Of a stretch of 16,770 bases of DNA, positions 6,864 to 14,784 are shown piece by piece. The stretch is from MGBC120314 sp964403785 (GTDB lineage Bacteria; Bacillota; Clostridia; Lachnospirales; Lachnospiraceae). Positions within the stretch are counted from its first letter, which is position 1, and the number at the start of each line of letters is the position of its first letter. A program made the position numbers and the translations under genes. Location of the stretch: NCBI GenBank assembly GCA_964403785.1, contig CAYOHM010000041.1, forward strand, positions 1-16,770, read 5' to 3'. The notes beneath the pieces are model-generated. The model ran no database searches. It worked only from the letters and a program-made list of their open reading frames with translations, and was not told the DNA's origin.

Positions 6864-7817
6864 ATGATTAGAGAGCTTGAGGGCCTTTATTATAATTTAA
6901 GATTCCGGTATCGGGATAAATTTTATCCTAAGGACATAAGTAATAACTTTGACAGACAAACTTACGCAGGCGTGAAGTATTATGACATAAATTCAGCGTC
7001 TGATTTTCTTGCCCACAGGATATCGGAGGGTAAACCTTTTATGGCAGCAAGGTTTGGCAGCGTTGAGCTTTTTGCTATGAGAACCGCGGAGTTTAACTGG
7101 ACGGGCAAGGAGAATAAGGTTATAGAGCAGCTTTGTACCTGTGCCGGTTTTTTTCCGCAGGACAGGACCTTGCTGAGCCGCTTTAATAAGGTTATGACAG
7201 ATGCCTGCGGCCAGCTTGATATGCTGGGTGTGTGGTATCAGTGCTCGGAAGAATATTTTATTAAGAAATACGCCGGAAATATGAGTGCAGTATGCTGGCT
7301 TGGAAGTCTTGAACCCTGGTATGCACAAACCCCATGGACAAGAGCACTTGCAGGCAAAAAGGTGCTTATAATTCACCCTTTTGAGGAATCCATTAAGAAC
7401 CAGCTTAAGAATCGTGATAAATTATTTGAAAATCCGCAGATGCTTCCGGAGTGTGAGTTTATCACGCTTAAGGCGGTTCAGACATCTGCAGGACAGGTGG
7501 ATGACCGCTTTTTGACGTGGTTTGATGCACTTGAATATATGTGTAATCAAATAGACAAAACAGATTTTGATATAGCGCTTATCGGCTGCGGGGCATATGG
7601 CTTTCCTCTTGCGGCACACTGTAAGCAAATCGGAAAGCAGGCGGTGCACATAGGCGGAGCACTTCAGCTTTTCTTTGGAATAAAGGGTAAGAGATGGGAT
7701 GAGCTTGAGCCTGACATAGTCAAAATGTATAACGAATACTGGGATTATCCGCTGGACTGTGAGACGCCTAAAAACCACAGTGCAGTTGAGGGCGGAACAT
7801 ATTGGAGAAATGTATGA
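6864..7817 (+). CDS. GT-D-fold (DUF1792-like) putative glycosyltransferase
   Basis: A 317-residue soluble protein that looks like the GT-D/DUF1792 family. The N-terminal motif is MAARFGSVEL (R63-F64-G65-S66-V67-E68); family members usually carry an RxGDGE-type acidic DxE motif here that helps bind the metal and nucleotide sugar. The C-terminal block DIALIGCGAYGFPLAAHCKQ (about 236-255), then a GKQAVHIGGALQLFFGIKGKRWD block, is typical of these proteins. It probably transfers a hexose to a growing oligosaccharide in the cytoplasm. The ATG at 6864 has AAGGTGG (6853-6859) 4 nt upstream. It is first in the operon and its stop overlaps the next start (ATGA at 7814). The replacement of the first acidic residue by S66 makes activity uncertain; assignment is by motif recognition only. 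Confidence 0.55.
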   Translation: MIRELEGLYYNLRFRYRDKFYPKDISNNFDRQTYAGVKYYDINSASDFLAHRISEGKPFMAARFGSVELFAMRTAEFNWTGKENKVIEQLCTCAGFFPQDRTLLSRFNKVMTDACGQLDMLGVWYQCSEEYFIKKYAGNMSAVCWLGSLEPWYAQTPWTRALAGKKVLIIHPFEESIKNQLKNRDKLFENPQMLPECEFITLKAVQTSAGQVDDRFLTWFDALEYMCNQIDKTDFDIALIGCGAYGFPLAAHCKQIGKQAVHIGGALQLFFGIKGKRWDELEPDIVKMYNEYWDYPLDCETPKNHSAVEGGTYWRNV

Positions 7818-8827
7818 CAGATAATCAAAGAATTTTGCCTGTGCTGATTCACCATGAATCAAATGCGAAGCCTCAGACAGGAGGAAAAAAGAATCAGGAG
7901 TATCTGAGATTTTGTATTGAGCAGGCCTGTAAATATAATGAAAAGGTTGTTCTTATCGGCGACGAAGCTAACAGAGGCTGGTGTAGACAGTGGCACCATG
8001 TAAATGAGTTTAAGAACGAGAAGCTGGAAAAATTCTGCAGTGTATTTAAGAACTGGTCATCATACCCTTACGCATGGTCGCTTAGCATTTACAAGAGATT
8101 TTTTCTTTTTGAGGAATACTTAAAACGTAACGGATATGATGAGTGCGTGGTGCTGGACAGCGATATTTTGGTCTACCTTAATTTCGCACAGTATAAGCCG
8201 TTTCTTGGCTGTGATGCAGCGATGGAGATACCAAGCTCCAACAGTATGGAAGCACTTAAAATACCTAATGAATTTCGGTGGGCGGCTAATGTGGGACTTT
8301 CTTACTTTAAGCTGTCCGCACTTACGGATTTTCTTGATTACTGCATAGATATTTTTGAGAATCATATGGAGGACGTACTTCTTCCTAAGTGGGAAATCCA
8401 CCAAAAGTACAATATTCCGGGCGGTATATGTGAGATGACGCTTTTTTATCTCTGGCAGAAGGACAGGAGCGATAAGAATGAAAAGGTTATCCTTAATCTT
8501 TTGAAGCCGGACAGCGACGGATGCGTATTCAGCGGCCCGATTAGCGGAGAGGAAAATTACCTTCGCGGCGAATGTAAGGTAAGTAAGCTTACTACGATTA
8601 AGAAGATTGTCTACAAAAACGGAATTCCATGCTATGTTAAAAAGGACAGCGGCGAATTGCTTATGACATACAGCCTCCATTTTATCGGCGGTGACAAGAT
8701 ATATATGGAGGGCTTTTACTATAACCAGCGGCCTGCCGCAAATGCGGTGCTTATAAGATGGTACTGGATAACCAGGGGCCGGCTTGGACGGATTAAGAGG
8801 AAAATTTTAAAACAGCCGGTTGGCTAG
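7814..8827 (+). CDS. Putative DxD glycosyltransferase (GT-A-like)
   Basis: A 337-residue cytosolic protein. The segment CVVLDSDILVYLNF carries D115-S116-D117, the DxD metal/nucleotide-sugar motif, followed by a NVGLSYFKLSALTDF segment resembling the 'NxGvm' part of GT8/GT-A enzymes and a WxIHQKYNIPGGICEMTLFY stretch that could bind the acceptor. The C-terminus is basic (RGRLGRIKRKILKQ) and may touch the membrane. I could not place it in a numbered CAZy family. The ATG at 7814 overlaps the preceding stop by 4 nt (ATGA), with GGAG at 7804-7807 as ribosome binding site, implying translational coupling; an in-frame TTG at 7802 is less likely. It probably adds one sugar to the repeat unit. Confidence 0.6.
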   Translation: MTDNQRILPVLIHHESNAKPQTGGKKNQEYLRFCIEQACKYNEKVVLIGDEANRGWCRQWHHVNEFKNEKLEKFCSVFKNWSSYPYAWSLSIYKRFFLFEEYLKRNGYDECVVLDSDILVYLNFAQYKPFLGCDAAMEIPSSNSMEALKIPNEFRWAANVGLSYFKLSALTDFLDYCIDIFENHMEDVLLPKWEIHQKYNIPGGICEMTLFYLWQKDRSDKNEKVILNLLKPDSDGCVFSGPISGEENYLRGECKVSKLTTIKKIVYKNGIPCYVKKDSGELLMTYSLHFIGGDKIYMEGFYYNQRPAANAVLIRWYWITRGRLGRIKRKILKQPVG

Positions 8828-8844
8828 GCTGAAAGGACGGATAA

Positions 8845-9708
8845 ATGATTATAATTGAACCCTGTGCAGGGCTTGGAAATAGATTTATTGCGCTTGCCTG
8901 TGCATACAATGCAGCAAAGGAACTTAATACCGGGCTTACGGTTGTGTGGAAAAGAGAAACCGTGCTGGGTGCGTCCATGAATCAGTTGTTTACGCTCCCG
9001 CCTGAGGTTAAGGTAAAGGAGTGCTGTGAATATGGTTATAAGCTGGATTTTTTCGGGCAGATAAGGGGCAACGCCTGCCGCAGAAAATACCGTAAAATGT
9101 CGGACAGCTTTTTTGAATGTGATGAAATTATGGAGCTGTATAACCAAAGCGGCAAGGCAGGGGTAATTAAGGCAATACAATCAGCAGGAAATATTTATAT
9201 TAAGGCAACCAATCCGTTCTGGGATATATTTGAAACCGATAATGCCTTTGACTTTATCACGCCTAATAAGGAAATTCTTGACAGACGGGGGAAAGTGCTT
9301 GAGGGTGCAGCAGGAAAGAGGCTTGTCGGTGTGCATATAAGACGTACGGACCATATTGAAGCGATAACAAACAGTCCGCTTGAGCTTTTTGTTGAGAGGA
9401 TGAAGAAGGAGCTTTCGGAGTACCCCGATACTTATTTTTATCTTGCATCGGATGATAAGGATGTTGAGAGGCAGCTTAAGGGGATTTTTGATGACAGAGT
9501 AATTACATTTGACGATAAATGTCTTGCACGTGATACGGTGCAGGGAATTAAGGATGCTTATGTGGAAATGCTTTGCCTTTCGGCGGGCAGCAGGATTTTC
9601 GGAAGCTTTAACAGTACTTTTTCGCTTATGGCGGCAAAGTTTTCGAATATTCCGCTTGAGGTTATCAGCACGGACAAAGCAGCAGAAAAGGAAACTGGGA
9701 ATGAGTAA
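8845..9708 (+). CDS. Fucosyltransferase-like glycosyltransferase
   Basis: A 287-residue cytosolic enzyme with three hallmarks of the alpha-1,2/1,6/O-fucosyltransferase superfamily: an N-terminal GLGNRF (9-14), the GDP-sugar-binding motif VGVHIRRTD (H164, R166, R167, D169), and the C-terminal SFNSTFSLMAA (254-264). The middle FYLASDDKDVERQL also fits. It likely transfers fucose or a related sugar from a GDP donor to the repeat unit. No GDP-fucose synthesis genes (gmd, fcl/wcaG) are in the window. The ATG at 8845 has AAAGGA (8832-8837) 7 nt upstream. Its stop overlaps the next start by 8 nt. It could instead belong to an uncharacterised sister family with another GDP-sugar, so the sugar is an inference. 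Confidence 0.65.
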   Translation: MIIIEPCAGLGNRFIALACAYNAAKELNTGLTVVWKRETVLGASMNQLFTLPPEVKVKECCEYGYKLDFFGQIRGNACRRKYRKMSDSFFECDEIMELYNQSGKAGVIKAIQSAGNIYIKATNPFWDIFETDNAFDFITPNKEILDRRGKVLEGAAGKRLVGVHIRRTDHIEAITNSPLELFVERMKKELSEYPDTYFYLASDDKDVERQLKGIFDDRVITFDDKCLARDTVQGIKDAYVEMLCLSAGSRIFGSFNSTFSLMAAKFSNIPLEVISTDKAAEKETGNE

Positions 9709-10750
9709 TCGTTTGGAATTTATTGATATAGCGAAAGGACTGGGAATAATGCTGGTAATTATGGGGCATATCGAGCATGATTATGTGCCCTTCTGCGGTT
9801 CTGTGCATATCCCTATGTTTTTTGTAATCGCAGGTTACTTGTGTGATTTGACGAAGTATGAAGATAAAAGCTGCGGATTTGTTGTGGCAAAAAGGTGTAA
9901 ACGGCTTTTGATACCTTATTTTGTATATAATATGGTTTTGTACCTTAAGTATCTGGCAAAGCTGATATTATCACACGGAACTGTAAAAGAAGCGTTGTCA
10001 GCCTTCTTAGGCTTCATATATTCCGCATCAATTCTTTTGAAGGATGTGCCTGCAAATGAGAATTTTGAAGGTTTTGTGTTCGGAAACGGACCGCTTTGGT
10101 TTTTGACGGCAATGGCAGCTTCTTCGGCAATATTTTACTGTATTATTTATTATGTTTTAAAGCATAGGTTTGATATGAAAAAAATTGCCTTAAGTGCAGC
10201 ACTCCTTATAGCAGCATCGTGGACTTTATTGCAGCTCCTTCCGGTATATCTGCCGTGGAGCTTTGAAATGTCGCTGGTGGGCTGCGTATTTATGCTTTTT
10301 GGACTGGTGCTCAGGAATTTTAATGCAGCAGAATTTATTAAGTCCCACATATATGTTCCGGTGATAGCACTTGTTGCATTTGCCCTGCTGCATCACTTTA
10401 ATGGTTCGGCGAATATGGCAATCTGTGTATATGGAAAATCACTGGTTGTCTATGTTATACTTGGAATGTTGGGTTCGGTGCTTATGCTCTGGCTCGCATT
10501 TTTAATAGAAAAGTCTGCACTGCTTGGCAGAGCAGTTGCCTATGTCGGAAGAAACACCCTTATAATATTAGCCTTTCATATGACAATAATATCTCTTATG
10601 GTAAGCGCATTGACAAAATTACACATGGAAAAGCTCTTAAATTGGGGCGGATTCTTTATGATAAGATTTGCAGCCGGCTTATTCGGCTGTCTTATATTAA
10701 GTGAAATATTAAGAAGGATTACAAAGGGAGCATACAATGCTTATATTTGA
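9701..10750 (+). CDS. Membrane acyltransferase 3 (AT3) protein, copy A
   Basis: A 349-residue polytopic membrane protein with about ten helices. It opens with EFIDIAKGLGIMLVIMGH, giving the K12-x10-H23 arrangement equivalent to the R-x10-H catalytic pair of OafA-like AT3 proteins. Further landmarks are IPMFFVIAGY, RLLIPYFVYN, NGPLWFLTAMA (N129) and LPWSFEM. AT3 proteins O-acetylate or otherwise acylate surface sugars using acyl-CoA from the cytosol. The ATG at 9701 overlaps the preceding gene by 8 nt with an AAAGGAAA site (9687-9694). It is a clear paralogue of the AT3 at 14785: DIAKGLGI, LLIPY, NGPxWFxTAMA and LPWS recur at the same spacing. The acylated sugar is unknown. Confidence 0.8.
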   Translation: MSNRLEFIDIAKGLGIMLVIMGHIEHDYVPFCGSVHIPMFFVIAGYLCDLTKYEDKSCGFVVAKRCKRLLIPYFVYNMVLYLKYLAKLILSHGTVKEALSAFLGFIYSASILLKDVPANENFEGFVFGNGPLWFLTAMAASSAIFYCIIYYVLKHRFDMKKIALSAALLIAASWTLLQLLPVYLPWSFEMSLVGCVFMLFGLVLRNFNAAEFIKSHIYVPVIALVAFALLHHFNGSANMAICVYGKSLVVYVILGMLGSVLMLWLAFLIEKSALLGRAVAYVGRNTLIILAFHMTIISLMVSALTKLHMEKLLNWGGFFMIRFAAGLFGCLILSEILRRITKGAYNAYI

Positions 10751-11729
10751 TATACTGCGTATTATTGCAGCACTTATGGTTTTTTCAATACACCTGTTTA
10801 TATTTGTGCCTAATCTTCCGTCCGGACTTACAAACATACTCAGTAACGGAAGCTATGGAGTCAGCATCTTTTTTGTGATGAGTGGATTTTTGATTTTTGA
10901 TTCAATTGAAAGAAGCAAATCACTGAAGGAATATTATGTGAAGCGTATTTCAAGAATACTGCCTGCTTATTATGCAATTCTCATTGTCGGAATTTTTATG
11001 TGGGATGTATTTATGGGGAAAATGCCGAAGGATACCTATGCACATTTGGGGTGGCTGAGGTATTTTCTTTGCCTGAATACATGGCTGCCGTCGGATGATT
11101 ACAGCCATTGGAATAATTTGTGGGGACTTTGGACGATAAGCTGCTTTGTATTCTTTTATGCGGTTGCGCCGTTACTCAAAAAATATATAAATAACTACAC
11201 AAAATCCGCGGTTTTTATGACAGCTATGATACCGGCAACATATATCCTTTCCAAAATATTTGAAAAACTGTTTACAATGCTTGGCGCATCACATCCGGAA
11301 ATGCTTGCCTGTGATAACCCTATATACAGTCTTAATACGTTTGCAATGGGAATATGCGCCTGGTATGCATATAAGGAAAATAAAAAAGACAGTTTTCTCA
11401 AGCTTGCAATCCTTATATTGACGGTATTTACAGGCATAAATATGTCAAACCGTATGTCATGGGGGATGCTTTGCGCGATTGTAATGGTTATATTCCTTGA
11501 TGCGGGAATTAAAGAGGGCAGAACGAGCCGCTTGATAAAGCTGCTTGGCAGATACAGCTTTGACCTTTATCTTGTGCATCTGCCGGTAATTGAAATGCTT
11601 GATGCAAATGCTGTTACAGGTTTGCCATATATTATTTTGGCAGTTGTATTATCGGTATTTTTTGCAGTTGTGCTGCATCATCTTGTGGAAAAGCCGTGTG
11701 CTGCGCTGATAAAGAAGGGAGAAAGATAA
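10737..11729 (+). CDS. Membrane acyltransferase 3 (AT3) protein, copy B
   Basis: A 330-residue polytopic membrane protein beginning almost directly at the family core, FDILRIIAALMVFSIH, with R8-x10-H19. Other AT3 landmarks are GSYGVSIFFVMSGFLIF, a KRISRILPAYYAIL loop, a WGLWTISCFVFFYAVAPLL segment (compare LWsLsvE in the family) and LGRYSFDLYLVHLP near the end. It resembles OatA/OafA-type O-acetyltransferases rather than the DIAKG group of copies A and D. The ATG at 10737 overlaps the preceding gene by 14 nt and has a strong AAAGGGAG site (10723-10730). It likely acetylates a sugar of the same polysaccharide; specificity is unknown. There is no SGNH esterase-like extension. Confidence 0.8.
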   Translation: MLIFDILRIIAALMVFSIHLFIFVPNLPSGLTNILSNGSYGVSIFFVMSGFLIFDSIERSKSLKEYYVKRISRILPAYYAILIVGIFMWDVFMGKMPKDTYAHLGWLRYFLCLNTWLPSDDYSHWNNLWGLWTISCFVFFYAVAPLLKKYINNYTKSAVFMTAMIPATYILSKIFEKLFTMLGASHPEMLACDNPIYSLNTFAMGICAWYAYKENKKDSFLKLAILILTVFTGINMSNRMSWGMLCAIVMVIFLDAGIKEGRTSRLIKLLGRYSFDLYLVHLPVIEMLDANAVTGLPYIILAVVLSVFFAVVLHHLVEKPCAALIKKGER

Positions 11730-12763
11730 TGACCTCCATAAACGGACAAAACAGACAATCAAATTTTGAACTGTACAGGATAATCTGTATTTTTCTGATT
11801 GTGCTGATGCATTCATTTGGCAGCGGGATGGGCACCTTCAACTCATATATGGGCATTTTGGTGAATGTGCTTGGAAATATCGGGGTTACGGGCTTTATTC
11901 TTCTCTCGGGTTATTTCGGAATCAATCTTAAGCTTAAAAAACTTATAAAAATAGATATTATGATGATTGTCTGGAGTTTTTTTGGACTTGCTGTGATGAC
12001 CTTAATTCCTGATTCACAAGGACTTACGGCGCAGCTTACGGCAAAAGCTGTGATTAAGTGCTTTATACCGTTTGCCTCACATTCCTACTGGTTTATTTCG
12101 TGCTATTTCGCACTTTGCATATTGAGTCCTTTTATTAATGATTATCTTGGAAAGATTTCTGAAAATACGCATAAAAAGTTGATTATTTATGCGGGTTTCA
12201 TATATTTGCTGATGCCGACGGTATTTTTCTTCGACCAGACGGGCGACGGGGGCAAAGGCATCGTAAATATGGTGCTTGCCTACATTATCGGAAGATACAT
12301 AGGGATGTATCACAGGGATGAGAAAATACCAACGCCGCGTTTGTGGATGATTTTTATCTGCACGGTAGTGGTTAATTACGGACTTAATTTTATTCTTTAC
12401 CGCATAACCAACAGCACAGCCTGCTACTATGCCCGTGATAACAGCATTTTTACGATGCTGCAGGCAGTTTTGCTCCTCCTTATCTTTATGCAGTTTAAGC
12501 TGAGCAGCAGATTTATAAATCTTGCCGCAGCAAACATTATAGCGGTGTACGTGCTGGAGGATGCCGTAAAACGGATTATAGGAAGTATCCTTCCGGTCAT
12601 ATACAGGCTTGGAGATACCTCATGGCGCATAATTATTATGCTTATGGTTTCGGCAGCGACGTTTTTAATTGCCAGTGTGCTTGAAAGCTTGAGAAAGCTG
12701 ATTTTTGGCAAAGCGGAGGATATAATAATAGATTGGGCGGTAAGCAAATGGAAAAGGCAGTAA
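11729..12763 (+). CDS. Membrane acyltransferase 3 (AT3) protein, copy C
   Basis: A 344-residue polytopic membrane protein with the N-terminal core SNFELYRIICIFLIVLMH, containing R17-x10-H28, then NIGVTGFILLSGYFGI and SHSYWFISCYFALCILSPFIN. This wording is typical of the exopolysaccharide AT3 subgroup of Firmicutes. It differs from copies A, B and D, so the four are not one recent tandem array. The ATG at 11729 shares one base with the preceding stop (TAATG) and has AGAAGGGAG (11713-11721) 7 nt upstream; an upstream in-frame start at 11696 lies inside the previous gene and lacks a site. It probably O-acylates the repeat unit or terminal sugar. Confidence 0.8.
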   Translation: MTSINGQNRQSNFELYRIICIFLIVLMHSFGSGMGTFNSYMGILVNVLGNIGVTGFILLSGYFGINLKLKKLIKIDIMMIVWSFFGLAVMTLIPDSQGLTAQLTAKAVIKCFIPFASHSYWFISCYFALCILSPFINDYLGKISENTHKKLIIYAGFIYLLMPTVFFFDQTGDGGKGIVNMVLAYIIGRYIGMYHRDEKIPTPRLWMIFICTVVVNYGLNFILYRITNSTACYYARDNSIFTMLQAVLLLLIFMQFKLSSRFINLAAANIIAVYVLEDAVKRIIGSILPVIYRLGDTSWRIIIMLMVSAATFLIASVLESLRKLIFGKAEDIIIDWAVSKWKRQ

Positions 12764-13584
12764 TTATCTTAACCTGTTTTAACAGAAAAGAGAAAACCAT
12801 AAAATGTATGCAGTCAATTGCGGAGAATAATCATAAGCTGGATATGACGTTTATCGTGGTGGATGATTTGAGCACGGACGGAACACCGGATGAAATAAAA
12901 AGGCTTTTCCCAAATGCCGTGGTTGTGACAGGCACCGGAAATCTTTTCTGGAACGGGGGTATGCATCTGGGGATGGAGTATGCTCTGGATAACTGTAAAT
13001 CAGCGGATTACTATGTTCTGATAAATGATGATGTTAATTTTGACGCAGGCATTTTTGACGCAATGGCAGAAAAGCTTAAAATAAATATTTCTGTTGATGA
13101 CAAGTGCCAGGTGCTTGTCGGAGCAACCAGGTCCGATGACGGAGGCTTAAGCTACGGCGGAATAAAGTATGCAGGCGGCAAGAGCCTTAAGCTTCGGTTT
13201 GTGGGGCCTGACGAACAGGCTGTGGATTGTGATACATTTAATGCAAACTGTGTGTTCCTGACAAAGGAGGTTTTCTTTAAGGCTGGCTCGACGGACCCGC
13301 ATTATTCACACAGTATGGGAGATTTTGATTACGGATTTACAATTAAACGTCTTGGGTATAAAATTAAAGTATTTGATAGCTTTGCGGGCTGGTGCAATGA
13401 TAATCCTACGGACGGAACATGGCAGGATAAAACGCTGCCGGTGCTAAGACGCATTAAATTAAAAGAGGGAAGAAAGGGTCTTCCCTTTAAGGATTGGTTT
13501 AGATATTTAAGAAAGAATTTTGGACTGGATGTGGCGGTTATAAGGTCAATAACGCCATATCTCAAGATTCTTCTTGGGAGGTAA
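12748..13584 (+). CDS. Family 2 glycosyltransferase
   Basis: A 278-residue cytosolic GT-A enzyme. It shows the GT2 order: IILTCFNRKEKT at the start, FIVVDDLSTDG (D39-D40), GNLFWNGGMHLGMEYAL, and LINDDVNFD with N93-D94-D95 as the DxD-equivalent. A later DFDYGFTIKRLGYK holds the acidic base region, and AGWCNDNP follows. The 'NLFWNGGMH...NDDV' wording resembles GT2 enzymes of rhamnosyltransferase type in capsule loci, but the sugar is not proven. The ATG at 12748 overlaps the previous gene by 16 nt; its ribosome binding site is weak (GGGCGG at 12735-12740), so it probably relies on translational coupling. It stops 4 nt before the next gene's start. Confidence 0.8.
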   Translation: MEKAVIILTCFNRKEKTIKCMQSIAENNHKLDMTFIVVDDLSTDGTPDEIKRLFPNAVVVTGTGNLFWNGGMHLGMEYALDNCKSADYYVLINDDVNFDAGIFDAMAEKLKINISVDDKCQVLVGATRSDDGGLSYGGIKYAGGKSLKLRFVGPDEQAVDCDTFNANCVFLTKEVFFKAGSTDPHYSHSMGDFDYGFTIKRLGYKIKVFDSFAGWCNDNPTDGTWQDKTLPVLRRIKLKEGRKGLPFKDWFRYLRKNFGLDVAVIRSITPYLKILLGR

Positions 13585-13588
13585 ATGG

Positions 13589-14773
13589 ATGAAAATTACG
13601 GTTGTTGGTACGGGGTATGTGGGACTTTCGATAGCGGTACTCCTCGCACAGCACAATCAGGTCATGGCAATTGATTTGATTGAGGAAAAGGTAGAACTTA
13701 TAAACAGCGGCAAATCTCCGATTGCAGATAAGGAAATTGAGCAGTATTTAGCATCGGGCAGGCTTAATCTAAAAGCAACTACGGATGCCATGCGGGCTTA
13801 TGAAAATGCGGATTATGTAGTAATTGCCACACCAACGGATTATGATGCTGACAAAAACTATTTTAACACCTCATCGGTTGAGACAGTAATAAAGCTGGCA
13901 ATGCAGTATGCGCCTAATGCCACAATTGTAATAAAGTCGACAATACCGGTCGGCTTCACGGCTTCAATAAGAGAAAAATTCGGCTGCAATAATCTTATAT
14001 TTTCGCCGGAGTTCCTGAGGGAAGGCCGTGCTCTGTATGATAATTTGTATCCGTCAAGAATAGTTGTGGGAACCAGGCTTGAGGATGCTGAACTTAAGGC
14101 GAAGGCAGAAAAATTTGCCTCCCTCCTTAAAGAAGGTGCAATTAAAGAGGAGGTTCCATGCCTTATTACTAATTTTACCGAGGCTGAGGCGATTAAGTTA
14201 TTTGCAAATACCTATCTTGCAATGCGTGTGGCGTTTTTTAATGAGCTGGATACATATGCAGAAATCAAGGGACTTGACAGTGCACAGATAATTGAGGGCA
14301 TCAGTCTTGACCCGAGAATCGGAAACCACTACAATAATCCTTCCTTTGGCTACGGCGGGTACTGTCTGCCTAAGGACACAAAGCAGCTTCTTGCAAATTA
14401 TGAGGGTGTACCTAATGATATTATAACGGCAATTGTTGCTGCCAACAGGACGCGCAAGGAGTATGTGGCAGAGAAGGTTCTTGAAAGAAATCCCAAGACG
14501 GTGGGAATTTACCGTCTGACAATGAAGAGCAATTCGGATAATTTCCGCCAGTCTTCAATTCAGGGCGTAATGGAGAGGGTTAAAAAGCATAATGTTAAGA
14601 TAATTATTTATGAACCGACTCTTAAGGATGCGCAGTATGCAGGAAATGAAGTGGTAAATAATCTCGAGGAATTTAAAAGACTGTCAGATGTTATAGTTGC
14701 GAACAGATTCCGCGATGAACTGAATGATGTATCCGATAAGGTGTATACAAGGGATTTGTACAGCAGGGATTAA
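13589..14773 (+). CDS. ugd: UDP-glucose 6-dehydrogenase
   Basis: A 394-residue NAD-dependent enzyme oxidising UDP-glucose to UDP-glucuronate, the usual length for the short bacterial Ugd. Motifs are the GTGYVG Rossmann loop (7-12), IATPTDYD, STIPVGFT, FSPEFLREGRALYDNLYPSRIVVG (its E and R residues typical), K and N in EAIKLFANTYLAMRVAFFNELD, and GYGGYCLPKDT with catalytic C259. The C-terminal UDP-sugar domain is complete. The ATG at 13589 has GGGAGG (13576-13581) 7 nt upstream. Its place inside the operon says the polymer contains glucuronic acid or a sugar derived from it (galacturonate, xylose), giving an acidic capsule or exopolysaccharide. UDP-ManNAc or UDP-GlcNAc dehydrogenases share these motifs but are usually longer and differ in wording. 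Confidence 0.88.
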   Translation: MKITVVGTGYVGLSIAVLLAQHNQVMAIDLIEEKVELINSGKSPIADKEIEQYLASGRLNLKATTDAMRAYENADYVVIATPTDYDADKNYFNTSSVETVIKLAMQYAPNATIVIKSTIPVGFTASIREKFGCNNLIFSPEFLREGRALYDNLYPSRIVVGTRLEDAELKAKAEKFASLLKEGAIKEEVPCLITNFTEAEAIKLFANTYLAMRVAFFNELDTYAEIKGLDSAQIIEGISLDPRIGNHYNNPSFGYGGYCLPKDTKQLLANYEGVPNDIITAIVAANRTRKEYVAEKVLERNPKTVGIYRLTMKSNSDNFRQSSIQGVMERVKKHNVKIIIYEPTLKDAQYAGNEVVNNLEEFKRLSDVIVANRFRDELNDVSDKVYTRDLYSRD

Positions 14774-14784
14774 TTGGGGAGTTT

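Noticed and set aside
8120..8680. A 186-codon open frame on the minus strand
   Set aside because: It lies wholly antisense to the DxD glycosyltransferase gene, whose motifs are clear; no ribosome binding site or recognisable domain. Other minus-strand frames in the window are shadows of the same kind.
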